Of a DNA stretch of 36,800 nt, positions 7,139 through 15,687 are shown one piece after another; the stretch's first letter is position 1, and each line of letters begins with the position of its first letter. The position numbers and the translations under genes are program-made. Below the pieces are notes generated by a model. The model was not told the DNA's origin and searched no databases. It saw only the letters and a program-made list of their open reading frames with translations. The stretch is from Halobacteroidaceae bacterium (GTDB lineage: Bacteria; Bacillota; Halanaerobiia; B1SED10-174), in contig PWGV01000158.1 in NCBI GenBank assembly GCA_003554585.1, positions 1-36,800 of the forward strand, read 5' to 3'.

Positions 7139-8164
7139 ATGGAAGAAAGGATAGTTTCTCCTGTTCCCTTACAGGGCGAGCAGGAGATAGAAAATTCTCT
7201 ACGCCCGAAAAATTTTGCCGAATATATCGGCCAGGAAGGAGTAGTTAAGAATCTCAAGGTTTTTATCCAGGCAGCCCGGGAAAGGGGTGAGCCCCTTGAC
7301 CACCTTCTCCTGTGTGGTCCTCCAGGGCTGGGAAAAACTACCCTGGCTCATATTGTTGCCCAGGAAATGGGGGTTAATCTCCGCAGCACCTCGGGCCCCG
7401 CTCTGGAAAGGGCTGGAGATCTGGCAGCGATTTTAACCAATTTACAGCCGGGCGATATTCTTTTCGTTGATGAAATCCACCGCCTTCCCCGGATGGTTGA
7501 AGAAATCCTTTATCCGGCCATGGAAGATTTTGCCCTGGATATTGTAATTGGGAAGGGGCCAAGTGCTCGAACTCTAAAACTGGATATTCCCGGCTTCACC
7601 CTTGTTGGGGCAACTACGAGAGAGGGACTTTTGACTGCTCCCCTGCGAAGCAGATTCGGGATTCTATCCAGGCTTGATTATTACAAAACCAAGGAAATTG
7701 AAAGGGTCCTGGAGCGTTCCTGCCGGGTTTTAGAAATTGAAGCCGAACCGACAGGTTTAACTCGTATAGCATCCAGGTCCCGGGGTACCCCCCGTGTGGC
7801 CAACAGGCTTTTAAAAAGAGTCCGTGATGTAGCGCAGGTTGAAGGAGATGGAATAATTACACCAGAACTTGCGGAGAAAGCTCTGGATCAACTGGAGGTC
7901 GATCACCTGGGACTGGAGGGGCTGGATCGGAAGATTCTGCGAACTATTGTTAAAAAATTCGAAGGTGGCCCGGTCGGACTGGGAACAATTGCGGCCGCGA
8001 TAAGCGAAGAAACAGAAACAGTTGAAGACGTTTACGAACCTTTCCTGCTGCAGGCAGGCCTTTTACAGCGAACCCCCCGGGGCAGGATAGCCACTCCCCA
8101 GGCTTATCGACACCTGGGCCTGGAATTTCCCCAAGAGGGAAAGCGAGGGTTATTTGATGAGTAA
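7139..8164 (+). CDS. ruvB: Holliday junction branch-migration helicase RuvB
   Basis: AAA+ ATPase motor of RuvAB. Walker [12 protein letters not shown], Walker [11 protein letters not shown], sensor-1 GATTREGLL and the arginine-finger region APLRSRFGI are intact, and a winged-helix DNA-binding domain follows at the C-terminus ([13 protein letters not shown] to [11 protein letters not shown]). I prefer ATG at 7139, because GAGGTGG (7123-7129) lies eight bases upstream. The in-frame GTG at 7127 is part of that site and would add four residues. The C-terminus overlaps the queH start by eight bases. Confidence 0.96.
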   Translation: MEERIVSPVPLQGEQEIENSLRPKNFAEYIGQEGVVKNLKVFIQAARERGEPLDHLLLCGPPGLGKTTLAHIVAQEMGVNLRSTSGPALERAGDLAAILTNLQPGDILFVDEIHRLPRMVEEILYPAMEDFALDIVIGKGPSARTLKLDIPGFTLVGATTREGLLTAPLRSRFGILSRLDYYKTKEIERVLERSCRVLEIEAEPTGLTRIASRSRGTPRVANRLLKRVRDVAQVEGDGIITPELAEKALDQLEVDHLGLEGLDRKILRTIVKKFEGGPVGLGTIAAAISEETETVEDVYEPFLLQAGLLQRTPRGRIATPQAYRHLGLEFPQEGKRGLFDE

Positions 8165-8696
8165 AAAAAGCCTCTTAATGCACATTTGCTGCGGCCCTTG
8201 TGCGACCTATCCCTTTGAAATTTTACGGGAAGATTTTTCCCTTAAAGGTTATTTTTATAACCCCAATATCCACCCCTACCGGGAATTTGAAAGACGACGA
8301 AAAAGCACCAAGCAAGCAGCAGAATATTACGGTGTTGATTTAAAGGTTGATAATGACTATCCCCTGGAAGGGTTTCTGGCTACAGCCGGGAGCAAAAAAC
8401 CCCAGAGATGCCAGACCTGTTATCGGATTCGGCTGGGTAAGACTGCCCGCGAAGCCCGGGAGGGGAACTTTGATGGGTTTACTACAACCCTTCTAATCAG
8501 CCCCTATCAGGATTTAGAGGAAATAATCAGGGCAGGACAAAAGGCTGCAAGCCTTTGGGGAGTAAGTTTTTTTGCTCCTGACCTGCGCAAGGGGTTTTCC
8601 CGGTCCCGGGAGCTTGCTCAAAAATTAAATCTATATCGCCAGGGTTATTGTGGCTGTATTTTTAGTGAAAAGGAAAGGTATTACAGGAGGGAATAA
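8157..8696 (+). CDS. queH: Epoxyqueuosine reductase QueH
   Basis: Non-cobalamin epoxyqueuosine reductase (former DUF208), the last step of queuosine synthesis in tRNA. Signature [11 protein letters not shown] at the N-terminus, then [10 protein letters not shown] in the middle and [17 protein letters not shown] at the C-terminus. The cysteines bind a 4Fe-4S cluster and a second metal in characterised QueH. ATG at 8157 has GAGGG seven bases upstream and overlaps ruvB. Location just before queA and tgt supports the call. Confidence 0.95.
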   Translation: MSKKSLLMHICCGPCATYPFEILREDFSLKGYFYNPNIHPYREFERRRKSTKQAAEYYGVDLKVDNDYPLEGFLATAGSKKPQRCQTCYRIRLGKTAREAREGNFDGFTTTLLISPYQDLEEIIRAGQKAASLWGVSFFAPDLRKGFSRSRELAQKLNLYRQGYCGCIFSEKERYYRRE

Positions 8697-8700
8697 CCAA

Positions 8701-8910
8701 ATGGGAGAGATTGGCCGGATATTAATAATTACCGGTGCAGTCTTGATTGGACTGGGCTTGCTTTTGCATCTTTTTGGCGGGGTTCCCGGCCTGGGTCGTC
8801 TTCCGGGTGATATATATATCAAAAGAGAGAATTTTATTTTCTTTTTCCCGATAACCACAATGATTATTATCAGTATAATTCTTTCCCTTTTGTTCCGGTT
8901 TTTCCGCTAG
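8701..8910 (+). CDS. DUF2905 small membrane protein
   Basis: A 69-residue protein with two hydrophobic segments (IGRILIITGAVLIGLGLLLH and FFPITTMIIISIILSLLF) separated by a short polar stretch containing GRLPGDIYIKREN, the DUF2905 signature. ATG at 8701 follows CAGGAGGG. Function unknown. It sits between queH and queA with four-base and 13-base gaps, so it is co-transcribed with the queuosine genes; a direct role in that pathway is not implied. Confidence 0.92.
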   Translation: MGEIGRILIITGAVLIGLGLLLHLFGGVPGLGRLPGDIYIKRENFIFFFPITTMIIISIILSLLFRFFR

Positions 8911-8923
8911 AGGAGGAAGCCAA

Positions 8924-9952
8924 TTGGAAGTAAGTGAATTTGATTTCGAGTTACCTCAAAAATTAATAGCCCAAAAGCCCGTTTCCCATCGGGATCAGAG
9001 CAGATTACTGATTTTAGACCGGGAAAAAGAGAATTTGGGGGAAACGGTTTTTTCTGAAATAACCCGCTTTCTTGACTCCAGTGATGTTCTGGTTTTGAAT
9101 GAAACCAAGGTTAGGCCGGCCCGCCTTCATGGGAAGAAGCACGGGACAGGCGGCAAAGTTGAGATATTGCTTCTCCGGCCAGAGGCTTCAGAACTGGAAT
9201 GGGAGATCCTGGCAAAACCAGGTCGACGGCTTCAACCCGGTACAGTTCTGGACTTTGGCAGCAGAGAAAAAGCTGCAGAAATAATGGCAAAAAAGCCTGA
9301 TGGAGGACGGGTGATTAAATTTTCGTCCAGAGAAGATCTGGATGGAGTTATCAAGGAAGTAGGAGAACTCCCCTTGCCTCCGTATATCAAAAAGCCTCTG
9401 GAAAAACCAGAAAACTACCAAACCGTTTATGCAAAAAAGGAAGGGTCGGTAGCCGCCCCTACAGCGGGCCTGCATTTCACCCCGGAATTACTTGACCGGA
9501 TCAAGCAAATGGGAATAGAAATGGCCAGGGTAGTTCTCCATATTGGTTATGATACTTTTCGGCCGGTAGAGGTTGAAAGGGTTACCGACCATGAGATGCA
9601 CAGTGAATATTTTGAGGTCCCTCCGGAAACTGCAAAACTGGTAAACGAGGCAAAAGCTGATGGCCGTCGGATCGTTGCTGTAGGTACAACGGTCGTGAGA
9701 ACACTGGAGGCAGCTTATTCTCATAAAGAAGGGATTCGCCCCGGTTCCCGTGAAACTGATCTTTTTATCTATCCCGGGTTTAAGTTTAATGTTGTTAATG
9801 CCTTAATTACCAATTTTCATCTGCCCCGTTCTTCCTTATTGATGCTGACCTGTGCTTTCGGAGGGAAAGAAAACGTTTTACATGCCTACCGGTATGCGGT
9901 AAAAAGAGAATTCCGGTTTTTTTCTTTTGGTGATGCGATGTTTATCAGGTAA
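8924..9952 (+). CDS. queA: S-adenosylmethionine:tRNA ribosyltransferase-isomerase
   Basis: Transfers and rearranges the ribose of SAM onto preQ1-modified tRNA to give epoxyqueuosine. Family motifs seen: FDFELPQKLIAQKP at the N-terminus, LVLNETKVRPARL, GSVAAPTAGLHFTPELL, HIGYDTFRPV and ITNFHLPRSSLLML near the C-terminus. It is 342 residues, full length. TTG at 8924 is the start, seven bases after AGGAGGAA. Substrate is supplied by Tgt, encoded next, and the product is finished by QueH, encoded two genes upstream. Confidence 0.97.
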   Translation: MEVSEFDFELPQKLIAQKPVSHRDQSRLLILDREKENLGETVFSEITRFLDSSDVLVLNETKVRPARLHGKKHGTGGKVEILLLRPEASELEWEILAKPGRRLQPGTVLDFGSREKAAEIMAKKPDGGRVIKFSSREDLDGVIKEVGELPLPPYIKKPLEKPENYQTVYAKKEGSVAAPTAGLHFTPELLDRIKQMGIEMARVVLHIGYDTFRPVEVERVTDHEMHSEYFEVPPETAKLVNEAKADGRRIVAVGTTVVRTLEAAYSHKEGIRPGSRETDLFIYPGFKFNVVNALITNFHLPRSSLLMLTCAFGGKENVLHAYRYAVKREFRFFSFGDAMFIR

Positions 9953-9964
9953 AGGAATGGTGTT

Positions 9965-11071
9965 ATGACAATAAAGTTTAATGTAATAGCAGAGGATAAT
10001 TCAACCTGCGCCCGACTGGGTAAGCTTCGGATCGGGAGAAATGAGCTGGAAACCCCCGTCTTTATGCCGGTGGGAACCCAGGCGACTGTAAAGGGACTTA
10101 CTCCGGAAGAAGTCCTGGAAACAGGTGGTAGGATTATCCTGGTCAACGCTTATCACCTTTATCTTCGCCCCGGTTCTGAATTAATCAGGGAAGCCGGGGG
10201 ATTACACAGGTTTATGAACTGGCCTGGGTCAATTCTTACCGATAGCGGAGGTTTCCAGGTATTTAGCCTGGCCCAATTAAATAAAGTTAACGATTCCGGG
10301 CTGGTTTTCCAGTCCCATATTGACGGTTCCTACCATGAATTTACACCGGAAAAAGCCATTCAGGTGCAAATGGATTTAGGAGCCGATATTATTATGGCTT
10401 TTGATCAGTGTACTGGGTTTGGGGTAAATTATGAAGAAGCCCGGGAAGCCCTCAGGCGAACAACCCGCTGGGCAGAGAGGTGTCTGCAGGCTCATACCAG
10501 AGAGGACCAGGCCCTTTTTGGAATTGTCCAGGGTAATTTTTATCCTGACCTGCGGGAACGGAGTTTAAAAGAACTTGTTGATATGGATTTTCCTGGATAC
10601 GCACTTGGTGGGCTGAGTGTTGGGGAACCGCGGGAAGAAATGCAGAAGATCTTAAGTGTCTTCGGCCCAAAACTTCCAGTTGACAAGCCCCGTTACCTTA
10701 TGGGGGTGGGAACTCCGGAAGATTTACTGGAAGGAATGAGCCGGGGAATCGACATGTTTGATTGTGTTTTTCCAACCCGAACAGGACGAACGGGTTCCCT
10801 TTTTACCAGGCAGGGCCGGATAAATATCAGGAATTCGAGGTTTAAAAATGACTTTAGTTCCCTGGAAGAAAAATGTAACTGCGGGGTTTGTACCGGTTAC
10901 ACCAAAGCCTATTTACACCATTTATTCCGCCAGAAAGAAATTCTGGGGATGCGACTTGCTACCTACCACAACCTTTTTTTCCTGTCCCAATTAATGGCAG
11001 AAGCCAGGCAGGCTATTGGACGTTGGGATTTTGCAAAGTATAAAAATGAATTTCTTGCAGAATATCAATAA
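9965..11071 (+). CDS. tgt: tRNA-guanine transglycosylase
   Basis: Exchanges guanine-34 for preQ1 in tRNAs for Asn, Asp, His and Tyr. The catalytic aspartates lie in LTDSGGFQVFSL and MFDCVFPTRTGR. The substrate-pocket motif ALGGLSVGEP and the zinc site (CNCGVC, then a fourth ligand His in ATYHNLFF) are present. It is 368 residues, normal for bacteria. ATG at 9965, with AAAGGA overlapping the queA stop. The queH-queA-tgt set is compact; the preQ1 synthesis genes (queCDEF) are not in the window. Confidence 0.97.
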   Translation: MTIKFNVIAEDNSTCARLGKLRIGRNELETPVFMPVGTQATVKGLTPEEVLETGGRIILVNAYHLYLRPGSELIREAGGLHRFMNWPGSILTDSGGFQVFSLAQLNKVNDSGLVFQSHIDGSYHEFTPEKAIQVQMDLGADIIMAFDQCTGFGVNYEEAREALRRTTRWAERCLQAHTREDQALFGIVQGNFYPDLRERSLKELVDMDFPGYALGGLSVGEPREEMQKILSVFGPKLPVDKPRYLMGVGTPEDLLEGMSRGIDMFDCVFPTRTGRTGSLFTRQGRINIRNSRFKNDFSSLEEKCNCGVCTGYTKAYLHHLFRQKEILGMRLATYHNLFFLSQLMAEARQAIGRWDFAKYKNEFLAEYQ

Positions 11072-11089
11072 AAGTTAAGAAGGACTTTA

Positions 11090-11107
11090 CCTTCCATTTG
11101 TGGAAGG
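11090..11107 (+). terminator. Possible weak terminator or attenuator between tgt and yajC
   Basis: CCTTCCA, loop TTTG, TGGAAGG: seven perfect pairs, but followed only by ACTTATTTTG, so the U-tract is poor. Partial termination is possible. Confidence 0.4.
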
Positions 11108-11143
11108 ACTTATTTTGAATATATCTGGAAAGGAGTATGTCTA

Positions 11144-11470
11144 ATGCATAGTTTGTTAAATAGTTTGGTACTTGCACAAAATGGCGAGGGTGGAATTGGA
11201 ATTGGCATGATTTTATTCTGGGTCCTGATTTTTGGTGTTTTTTATTTTATCCTGATCAGGCCTCAGCAAAAGCAACAAAAAGAACATCGAAAGTTAATCT
11301 CGGAACTCAAAGCCGGTGACCATATAGTTACTATTGGTGGCTTTAAAGGCGTAATTACCCAGGCTAAAGAGGATGGTTTCAAGGTCCGTTTGGCTCCTGA
11401 AGTCGAAATGGAGATAATTAAAAGTGCTGTTGGGCGCCGCCAGGGTGATGAACCTAAAAAGAAAAAGTAA
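11144..11470 (+). CDS. yajC: Preprotein translocase accessory subunit YajC
   Basis: Small membrane protein of the Sec holotranslocon with SecDF. One transmembrane segment (IGMILFWVLIFGVFYFILI) runs into the signature RPQQKQQKEHRKL, followed by a cytoplasmic domain (GDHIVTIGGFKGVI). It is 108 residues with a lysine-rich tail. ATG at 11144 follows AAAGGAG. Its position after tgt and upstream of secDF is the conserved order; here lepB and four other genes come between. Confidence 0.95.
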   Translation: MHSLLNSLVLAQNGEGGIGIGMILFWVLIFGVFYFILIRPQQKQQKEHRKLISELKAGDHIVTIGGFKGVITQAKEDGFKVRLAPEVEMEIIKSAVGRRQGDEPKKKK

Positions 11471-11488
11471 AAGCGAGGTAGAAAACTG

Positions 11489-12034
11489 ATGGGAAGGGCT
11501 AAAAAAAAGGATAAATCCCAGTTTCGAGAATTCCTGGAATCAATCCTGATTGCTGGAATCCTTGCGTTTTTTATTATAACTTTTGTAGTCCAATCTTTTG
11601 TGGTGGAGGGACCTTCAATGCAACCAAGCTTCCACCATGGAGAGCGCTTATTTGTTAACAAATTTATCTACCGGTTCCGGGAACCCGAGCGGGGAGAGGT
11701 TATTGTTTTTGAACCCAGCGGGGCACCTTCAGATAAATTTATTAAAAGGGTTGTCGGTCTGCCCGGGGAAACAGTAGAACTTAGAGGCGGAGATGTATAT
11801 ATAAATGGTGAAATCCTAGAAGAGGATTATACCCAGGATCCGCCTCGTCGCAATTATGGGCCGTATGAAGTTTCGCCGGAAGAAGTTTTTGTCCTTGGGG
11901 ATAACAGGAGTAATAGCTCTGACAGCCGTTTTCCTCACGTGGGGATGGTTGAATACAATTCGATTTCCGGTAAAGCTTTCTGGGTTTACTGGCCAATTAA
12001 TGAAATGAGGCTTGTTCAAGAACCAGCTTATTGA
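11489..12034 (+). CDS. lepB: Signal peptidase I
   Basis: Membrane-bound protease that removes signal peptides after export. One N-terminal membrane segment (residues about 17-38). Catalytic Ser43 lies in VEGPSMQPSF and the general-base Lys86 in KFIKRVVGLPGE. The C-terminal box FVLGDNRSNSSDSR is present. At 181 residues it is the usual Gram-positive size. ATG at 11489 follows GCGAGG. Near yajC and secDF, it extends the export theme of this part of the window. Confidence 0.95.
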   Translation: MGRAKKKDKSQFREFLESILIAGILAFFIITFVVQSFVVEGPSMQPSFHHGERLFVNKFIYRFREPERGEVIVFEPSGAPSDKFIKRVVGLPGETVELRGGDVYINGEILEEDYTQDPPRRNYGPYEVSPEEVFVLGDNRSNSSDSRFPHVGMVEYNSISGKAFWVYWPINEMRLVQEPAY

Positions 12035-12047
12035 GGAGGGCTAATCA

Positions 12048-12590
12048 GTGTATTTTGCAAAACCTGGACCGGATAACACTGACAGAACTGTTGAACTGGC
12101 ACTAAAAAGAGCAAATGAGTTGAATATTAAAAATATTGTAGTTGCTTCCAATTCCGGGGCTACTGCCGAAAAATTTCTGGATAAGGGACTAAATGTAATT
12201 TGTGTAACTCACCAGGTTGGGTTTAGAAATCCGGGGGAAGATGAGATGGCTCTCGAAACTAGAAAAGAGCTTTCGGAAAAGGGAGTAAAGATATTGACAA
12301 CTACCCACCTTCTTGGTGGAGTAGGGCGAGCGGTCCGCAACAAGTTTGGGGGTCTTTACCCCGGAGAGATGGTGGCTCATTCCCTGAGAATGTTGGGCCA
12401 GGGAGTCAAAGTGGGTCTGGAGATTTCCGTTATGGCCTTGGATTCGGGATTGATTCCTTACGGCGAGGATATAATTGCTGTTGGCGGGGCGGGTAAGGGA
12501 GCGGATACTGCCATCGTTGTCCGCCCGGAACATTCGCAAAACATTTTCTCTTCCAGGATCAAGGAAATTGTTTGCAAACCAGCAAGCTAA
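12048..12590 (+). CDS. Stand-alone pyruvate kinase C-terminal-domain-like protein
   Basis: A 180-residue protein resembling the alpha/beta C-terminal (allosteric) domain of pyruvate kinase without the catalytic barrel. NIVVASNSGATAEKFLDKG matches the start of that domain, and GADTAIVVRPEHSQNIF ends it. The catalytic ADP, PEP and metal-binding parts are missing, so it cannot be a pyruvate kinase. Ligand and role are unknown; phosphometabolite sensing is an inference from the parent domain. GTG at 12048 follows GAGGAGGG, 14 bases after lepB. A strong terminator follows. Confidence 0.82.
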   Translation: MYFAKPGPDNTDRTVELALKRANELNIKNIVVASNSGATAEKFLDKGLNVICVTHQVGFRNPGEDEMALETRKELSEKGVKILTTTHLLGGVGRAVRNKFGGLYPGEMVAHSLRMLGQGVKVGLEISVMALDSGLIPYGEDIIAVGGAGKGADTAIVVRPEHSQNIFSSRIKEIVCKPAS

Positions 12591-12592
12591 TA

Positions 12593-12616
12593 ACACGGGC
12601 TTTGGCCCGTGTTTTT
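12593..12616 (+). terminator. Rho-independent terminator
   Basis: ACACGGGC (12593-12600), loop TTTG, GCCCGTGT (12605-12612), then TTTT. It closes the yajC-lepB-PK_C unit. Confidence 0.93.
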
Positions 12617-12642
12617 GGTAGTTTTCGCGGGGAGGCTTAATT

Positions 12643-13341
12643 GTGCAGGTTCAAATAGCAATTAATAAAACCAATAAATTTGGTCAGTCCCAGGGGGGAG
12701 ATACTGCTGAGATCGTTGAAAGGCCCCGGGGAGGAATTTCCCTGATCCTTGTGGATGGCCAGGGTAGCGGTCAGGGTGCCAAAAGGATTAGTTCCCTGGT
12801 TGCAAATAAGGCGGTTTCCATGATTGGAGATGGGGCAAGAGATGGTGCTGTTGCCAGAGCTGTCCATGATTACCTTTATACAATGAGGCATGGGAAAGTA
12901 TCTGCAACTCTAACCATTCTTTCCGTTGATATTAGTTCTGGAACTCTTTTAATAACCCGGAACTGCAACACCCCCGTTATTATCAGCTATCCGGGGGGTG
13001 GGATTGATATTTTGGATAAACCTGTCCCTCCCATCGGAGTTCACCCTCTATTGAGGCCAGATATACAACAGGTTGAATTAAAAGAAAATATCCGGGTTGC
13101 AGCTTTTACTGATGGAATATATAAAACCGGGTCAGAGGATGAAGAGGTTTTAACTATCCTTGAAACCGGTTTGAAGAAAGGGGAGATTTCCCTGCAGCAA
13201 TTGGGACAGGATTTATTTGGGAAAGCCCTTGAACTTGAGAAAAAGAAGCCCAGAGATGATATGACACTGGCTTTATTAGGGCTTGAACCAGGACCTGATG
13301 ATCATAAAGCGCGTTCTTTTTTCCTGTCCTTACCGCTCTAG
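12643..13341 (+). CDS. SpoIIE/RsbX-type PP2C serine phosphatase
   Basis: A 232-residue protein that is a single SpoIIE-type phosphatase domain. Metal-binding motifs are intact: SQGGDTAEI, LILVDGQGSGQGAKRI (usual DGMGHG), AAFTDGIYKTG and KPRDDMTLALLG. No sensor, PAS or membrane segment is attached, as in RsbX. Such enzymes usually dephosphorylate anti-sigma-factor antagonists, but no such gene is nearby. GTG at 12643 with GGGGAGG upstream. It runs into the P-loop gene with a gap of seven bases. The substrate is unknown. Confidence 0.85.
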   Translation: MQVQIAINKTNKFGQSQGGDTAEIVERPRGGISLILVDGQGSGQGAKRISSLVANKAVSMIGDGARDGAVARAVHDYLYTMRHGKVSATLTILSVDISSGTLLITRNCNTPVIISYPGGGIDILDKPVPPIGVHPLLRPDIQQVELKENIRVAAFTDGIYKTGSEDEEVLTILETGLKKGEISLQQLGQDLFGKALELEKKKPRDDMTLALLGLEPGPDDHKARSFFLSLPL

Positions 13342-13348
13342 GGAAAGA

Positions 13349-13717
13349 ATGATGAACCCAGAAATCATGATTGTAGGGGTTTGTGCAGCGGGGAAATCGA
13401 CCCTGGTGCAGAGATTACGAGAGATGGGTTATATAGTTGAAACTGTTTCTCAGGAGCACTCTTCCAATCCTTTTCTCTGGAAGCGCCGGGAGCCTTTTTT
13501 CCTGGTGGTCTTAGATTGTGAACTGGGAACCGCGAGGGAAAGAAGACAGAGGGAAATTCCCGAAAACAGATTTCTGGTTCAAAAAAATAAGCTGAAGAAG
13601 GCCAGGGAAAACTGCGATTTTTTCTTGCGAACTGACAGTTTAACCGTTGAAGAGAGTGCTCAAAGAATTTTAGAAGCCTACCGGGGAAAAAAGGCAAAAG
13701 AGAGGGGGAATGATTAA
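13349..13717 (+). CDS. Small P-loop NTPase/kinase-like protein
   Basis: A protein of about 122 residues with a Walker A motif (IVGVCAAGKSTLVQRL) at its N-terminus and a hydrophobic strand FFLVVLDCELG as a possible Walker B. An Arg-rich stretch (ARERRQREIPENR) resembles a kinase lid, and the tail LTVEESAQRILEAYR is typical of small nucleotide kinases. No exact family is recognised. ATG at 13349 or 13352, after AGGGA at the end of the phosphatase gene. Its stop overlaps the HD gene start by one base. It probably acts in the cytoplasm with its neighbours, but its substrate is unknown. Confidence 0.78.
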   Translation: MMNPEIMIVGVCAAGKSTLVQRLREMGYIVETVSQEHSSNPFLWKRREPFFLVVLDCELGTARERRQREIPENRFLVQKNKLKKARENCDFFLRTDSLTVEESAQRILEAYRGKKAKERGND

Positions 13718-14379
13718 TGGGGTTAACCTTGAAGGAGATTAGGGATGATGAAAGGATTAACTGTTACATGGAAATAGCTGACGACAATCTGGCTGCCCTG
13801 GGCTACACCGAACACGGGAAACGACATGCTCGCCTGACGGCGGGGATCGCGGCCCATATTCTTGAAGAACTGGGATATTCTGAAAGGAAACAGGAACTGG
13901 GGGCGATAGCCGGTTATCTCCATGATATCGGAAATGTGGTAAACCGTGTTAATCATGATGTTAGCTCGGCTCTTTTGTCAGAACAGATCCTTTTTTCCCG
14001 GGGGATGGTTCTGAAGGATATCGCTATTATAATTGGAGCAATTGGCAACCACGATGAAGGAGAAGGTTTCCCGGTTTCTCCGATTTCCGCTGCCATTATT
14101 ATCGCTGATAAATCCGATGTTCACAGGAGCAGAGTACGGGAGAAAGACAGGGCTCTTTTCGATATTCATGACCGAGTCAACTATGCTTCCGAAGCCTCCC
14201 GGGTTCATGTTGATGCCCAGAACAAGCTTATTTCTCTGGAGATCACTATTGATACAGAGATGGTCTCAGTTATGGATTATTTTGAAATTTTCCTCGACCG
14301 GATGAATATGTGCCGCAGGGCGGCCAAAGCCCTGGGTTGTAATTTTAATCTAACCATAAATGAAACCCGCCTTTTATAG
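13717..14379 (+). CDS. HD-domain phosphohydrolase
   Basis: A 220-residue HD-superfamily metal-dependent phosphohydrolase. The ligand series is visible: His33 and His37 in TEHGKRHARL, His69-Asp70 in AGYLHDIGNV, His80 in VNHDVSSAL, His112 in GNHDEGEGFP and Asp131 in IIADKSDVHR. The extra histidines suggest a dinuclear metal site, as in cyclic-nucleotide-degrading members, but no HD-GYP motif is seen. ATG at 13717 overlaps the preceding stop. The C-terminal part (residues about 165-220) has no motif I recognise. The substrate is unknown; a nucleotide or phosphorylated signal is a reasonable guess. Confidence 0.85.
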   Translation: MGLTLKEIRDDERINCYMEIADDNLAALGYTEHGKRHARLTAGIAAHILEELGYSERKQELGAIAGYLHDIGNVVNRVNHDVSSALLSEQILFSRGMVLKDIAIIIGAIGNHDEGEGFPVSPISAAIIIADKSDVHRSRVREKDRALFDIHDRVNYASEASRVHVDAQNKLISLEITIDTEMVSVMDYFEIFLDRMNMCRRAAKALGCNFNLTINETRLL

Positions 14380-14402
14380 GAAAGATTCTAATGGGAAAAA
14401 GT

Positions 14403-14431
14403 TTGACAAGGCGGGTAGTTAATTCTATAAT
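14403..14431 (+). promoter_or_regulatory. Consensus promoter of secDF
   Basis: TTGACA (14403-14408), 17-base spacer, TATAAT (14426-14431): a perfect sigma-A match. A nine-base inverted repeat (ACCCGCCTT at 14365-14373, AAGGCGGGT at 14408-14416) has its right arm in the spacer. Confidence 0.9.
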
Positions 14432-14470
14432 GAATGAGAATGCAAACAGTTGTGGGAAAGGAGAACAGCA

Positions 14471-15682
14471 ATGGGTTGGAAACAAAAACAAATTTTAAAA
14501 GGTTTGCTGGTGATTTTTGTAATTGCCATTTCAGTGGTTTCCTTCTGGCATTCCGGGATAAATTTAGGGCTTGATTTGGCTGGAGGGACCCACGTTGTTC
14601 TTGAAGCACAGGATACTGGAACCCGGCAGGTTGATGCCCAGACAATGGCCGCCTTGAATCGGATCATTGAAAGAAGGGTTAACCAGCTGGGGCTCTCTGA
14701 ACCAAGAATTCAGAGAAGCGGTGATCGCCGTTTGATTGTTGAATTACCGGCTGTTGATGAGCCTGACCGGGCCATCCAGGTAATCGGAAGAACCGCCCAG
14801 CTAACATTCAGGGATGCTGATGGAAATATCCTAATGACTGGCGAACACCTGGTTGATGCGCGGAGCGAATATGACCAGATGTACAGAAATCCAGTCATCA
14901 ACTTCCAGCTTGATAGTGTGGGAGCGCAACGTTTCGCCCAGATAACTCAGGCCATGCTGGGCGAACCCATGCAGATTTATCTGGATGATGATTGGCTTTA
15001 TACCGGAACGGTAGAAAGTGTTATTAGCGACCGTGGCCAAATCAGGGGTTTTGGTTCTCTTGAGGAGGCGGAAGAAGTTGCTGTCCTGCTCAGGGAAGGT
15101 GCTTTACCGGTTCCCTTAAGCATTGAAGAAAGCAGGACTGTTGGCCCCACGCTGGGCCAGGTTTCCATTGAACAGAGTCTCCGAGCTGGGGCTCTGGGGT
15201 TGGTTTTAGTTGGGGTTGCCATGATTTCTTTTTACCGCTTACCGGGAATAATTGCAACCATTACCCTTGGAATTTATGGAATGCTTGTTATTGGCCTATT
15301 AGCAGGCCTTCAGGCTGTTTTGACTCTTCCGGGAATTGCGGGGTTGATTCTTTCAATTGGAATGGCCGTTGATGCCAATATCATTATTTTTGAGAGGATC
15401 AAAGAAGAATTGCGCTTCGGTAAAACCCTTCGGGCTTCAATTGAATCTGGTTTTAGAAGGGCCATGACGGCGATTATCGATGCCAATATAACCACCCTGA
15501 TTACAGCACTGGTGCTTGCTTATTTTACTGTTGGAACCGTTAGGGGTTTTGCAATTACTCTGATAATTGGAATTTTTGCCAGTATGTTCTGCGCTTTGAT
15601 TATTACAAGGATTTTGCTCGATTTTGCTTATGATTTGAAGGTCCTCAAAGGCGGGCATAACTTTGTTGGGGCAAGGAGGTAG
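14471..15682 (+). CDS. secD: Protein translocase subunit SecD
   Basis: RND-related export factor that uses the proton or sodium gradient to finish Sec-dependent translocation. An N-terminal membrane helix is followed by NLGLDLAGGTHVVLEA, a periplasm-facing P1 domain (RTAQLTFRDADGN, then YTGTVESVISD) and five C-terminal membrane segments with LSIGMAVDANIIIFERI, the hallmark of SecD. ATG at 14471 has AAAGGAG seven bases upstream; 403 residues, a normal compact form. It starts its own transcription unit with secF five bases downstream. Confidence 0.96.
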   Translation: MGWKQKQILKGLLVIFVIAISVVSFWHSGINLGLDLAGGTHVVLEAQDTGTRQVDAQTMAALNRIIERRVNQLGLSEPRIQRSGDRRLIVELPAVDEPDRAIQVIGRTAQLTFRDADGNILMTGEHLVDARSEYDQMYRNPVINFQLDSVGAQRFAQITQAMLGEPMQIYLDDDWLYTGTVESVISDRGQIRGFGSLEEAEEVAVLLREGALPVPLSIEESRTVGPTLGQVSIEQSLRAGALGLVLVGVAMISFYRLPGIIATITLGIYGMLVIGLLAGLQAVLTLPGIAGLILSIGMAVDANIIIFERIKEELRFGKTLRASIESGFRRAMTAIIDANITTLITALVLAYFTVGTVRGFAITLIIGIFASMFCALIITRILLDFAYDLKVLKGGHNFVGARR

Positions 15683-15687
15683 TAGCC

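Noticed and set aside
8697-8924. preQ1 riboswitch near the queuosine genes
   Set aside because: Intergenic gaps are 4-13 bases and no aptamer-like hairpin was found.
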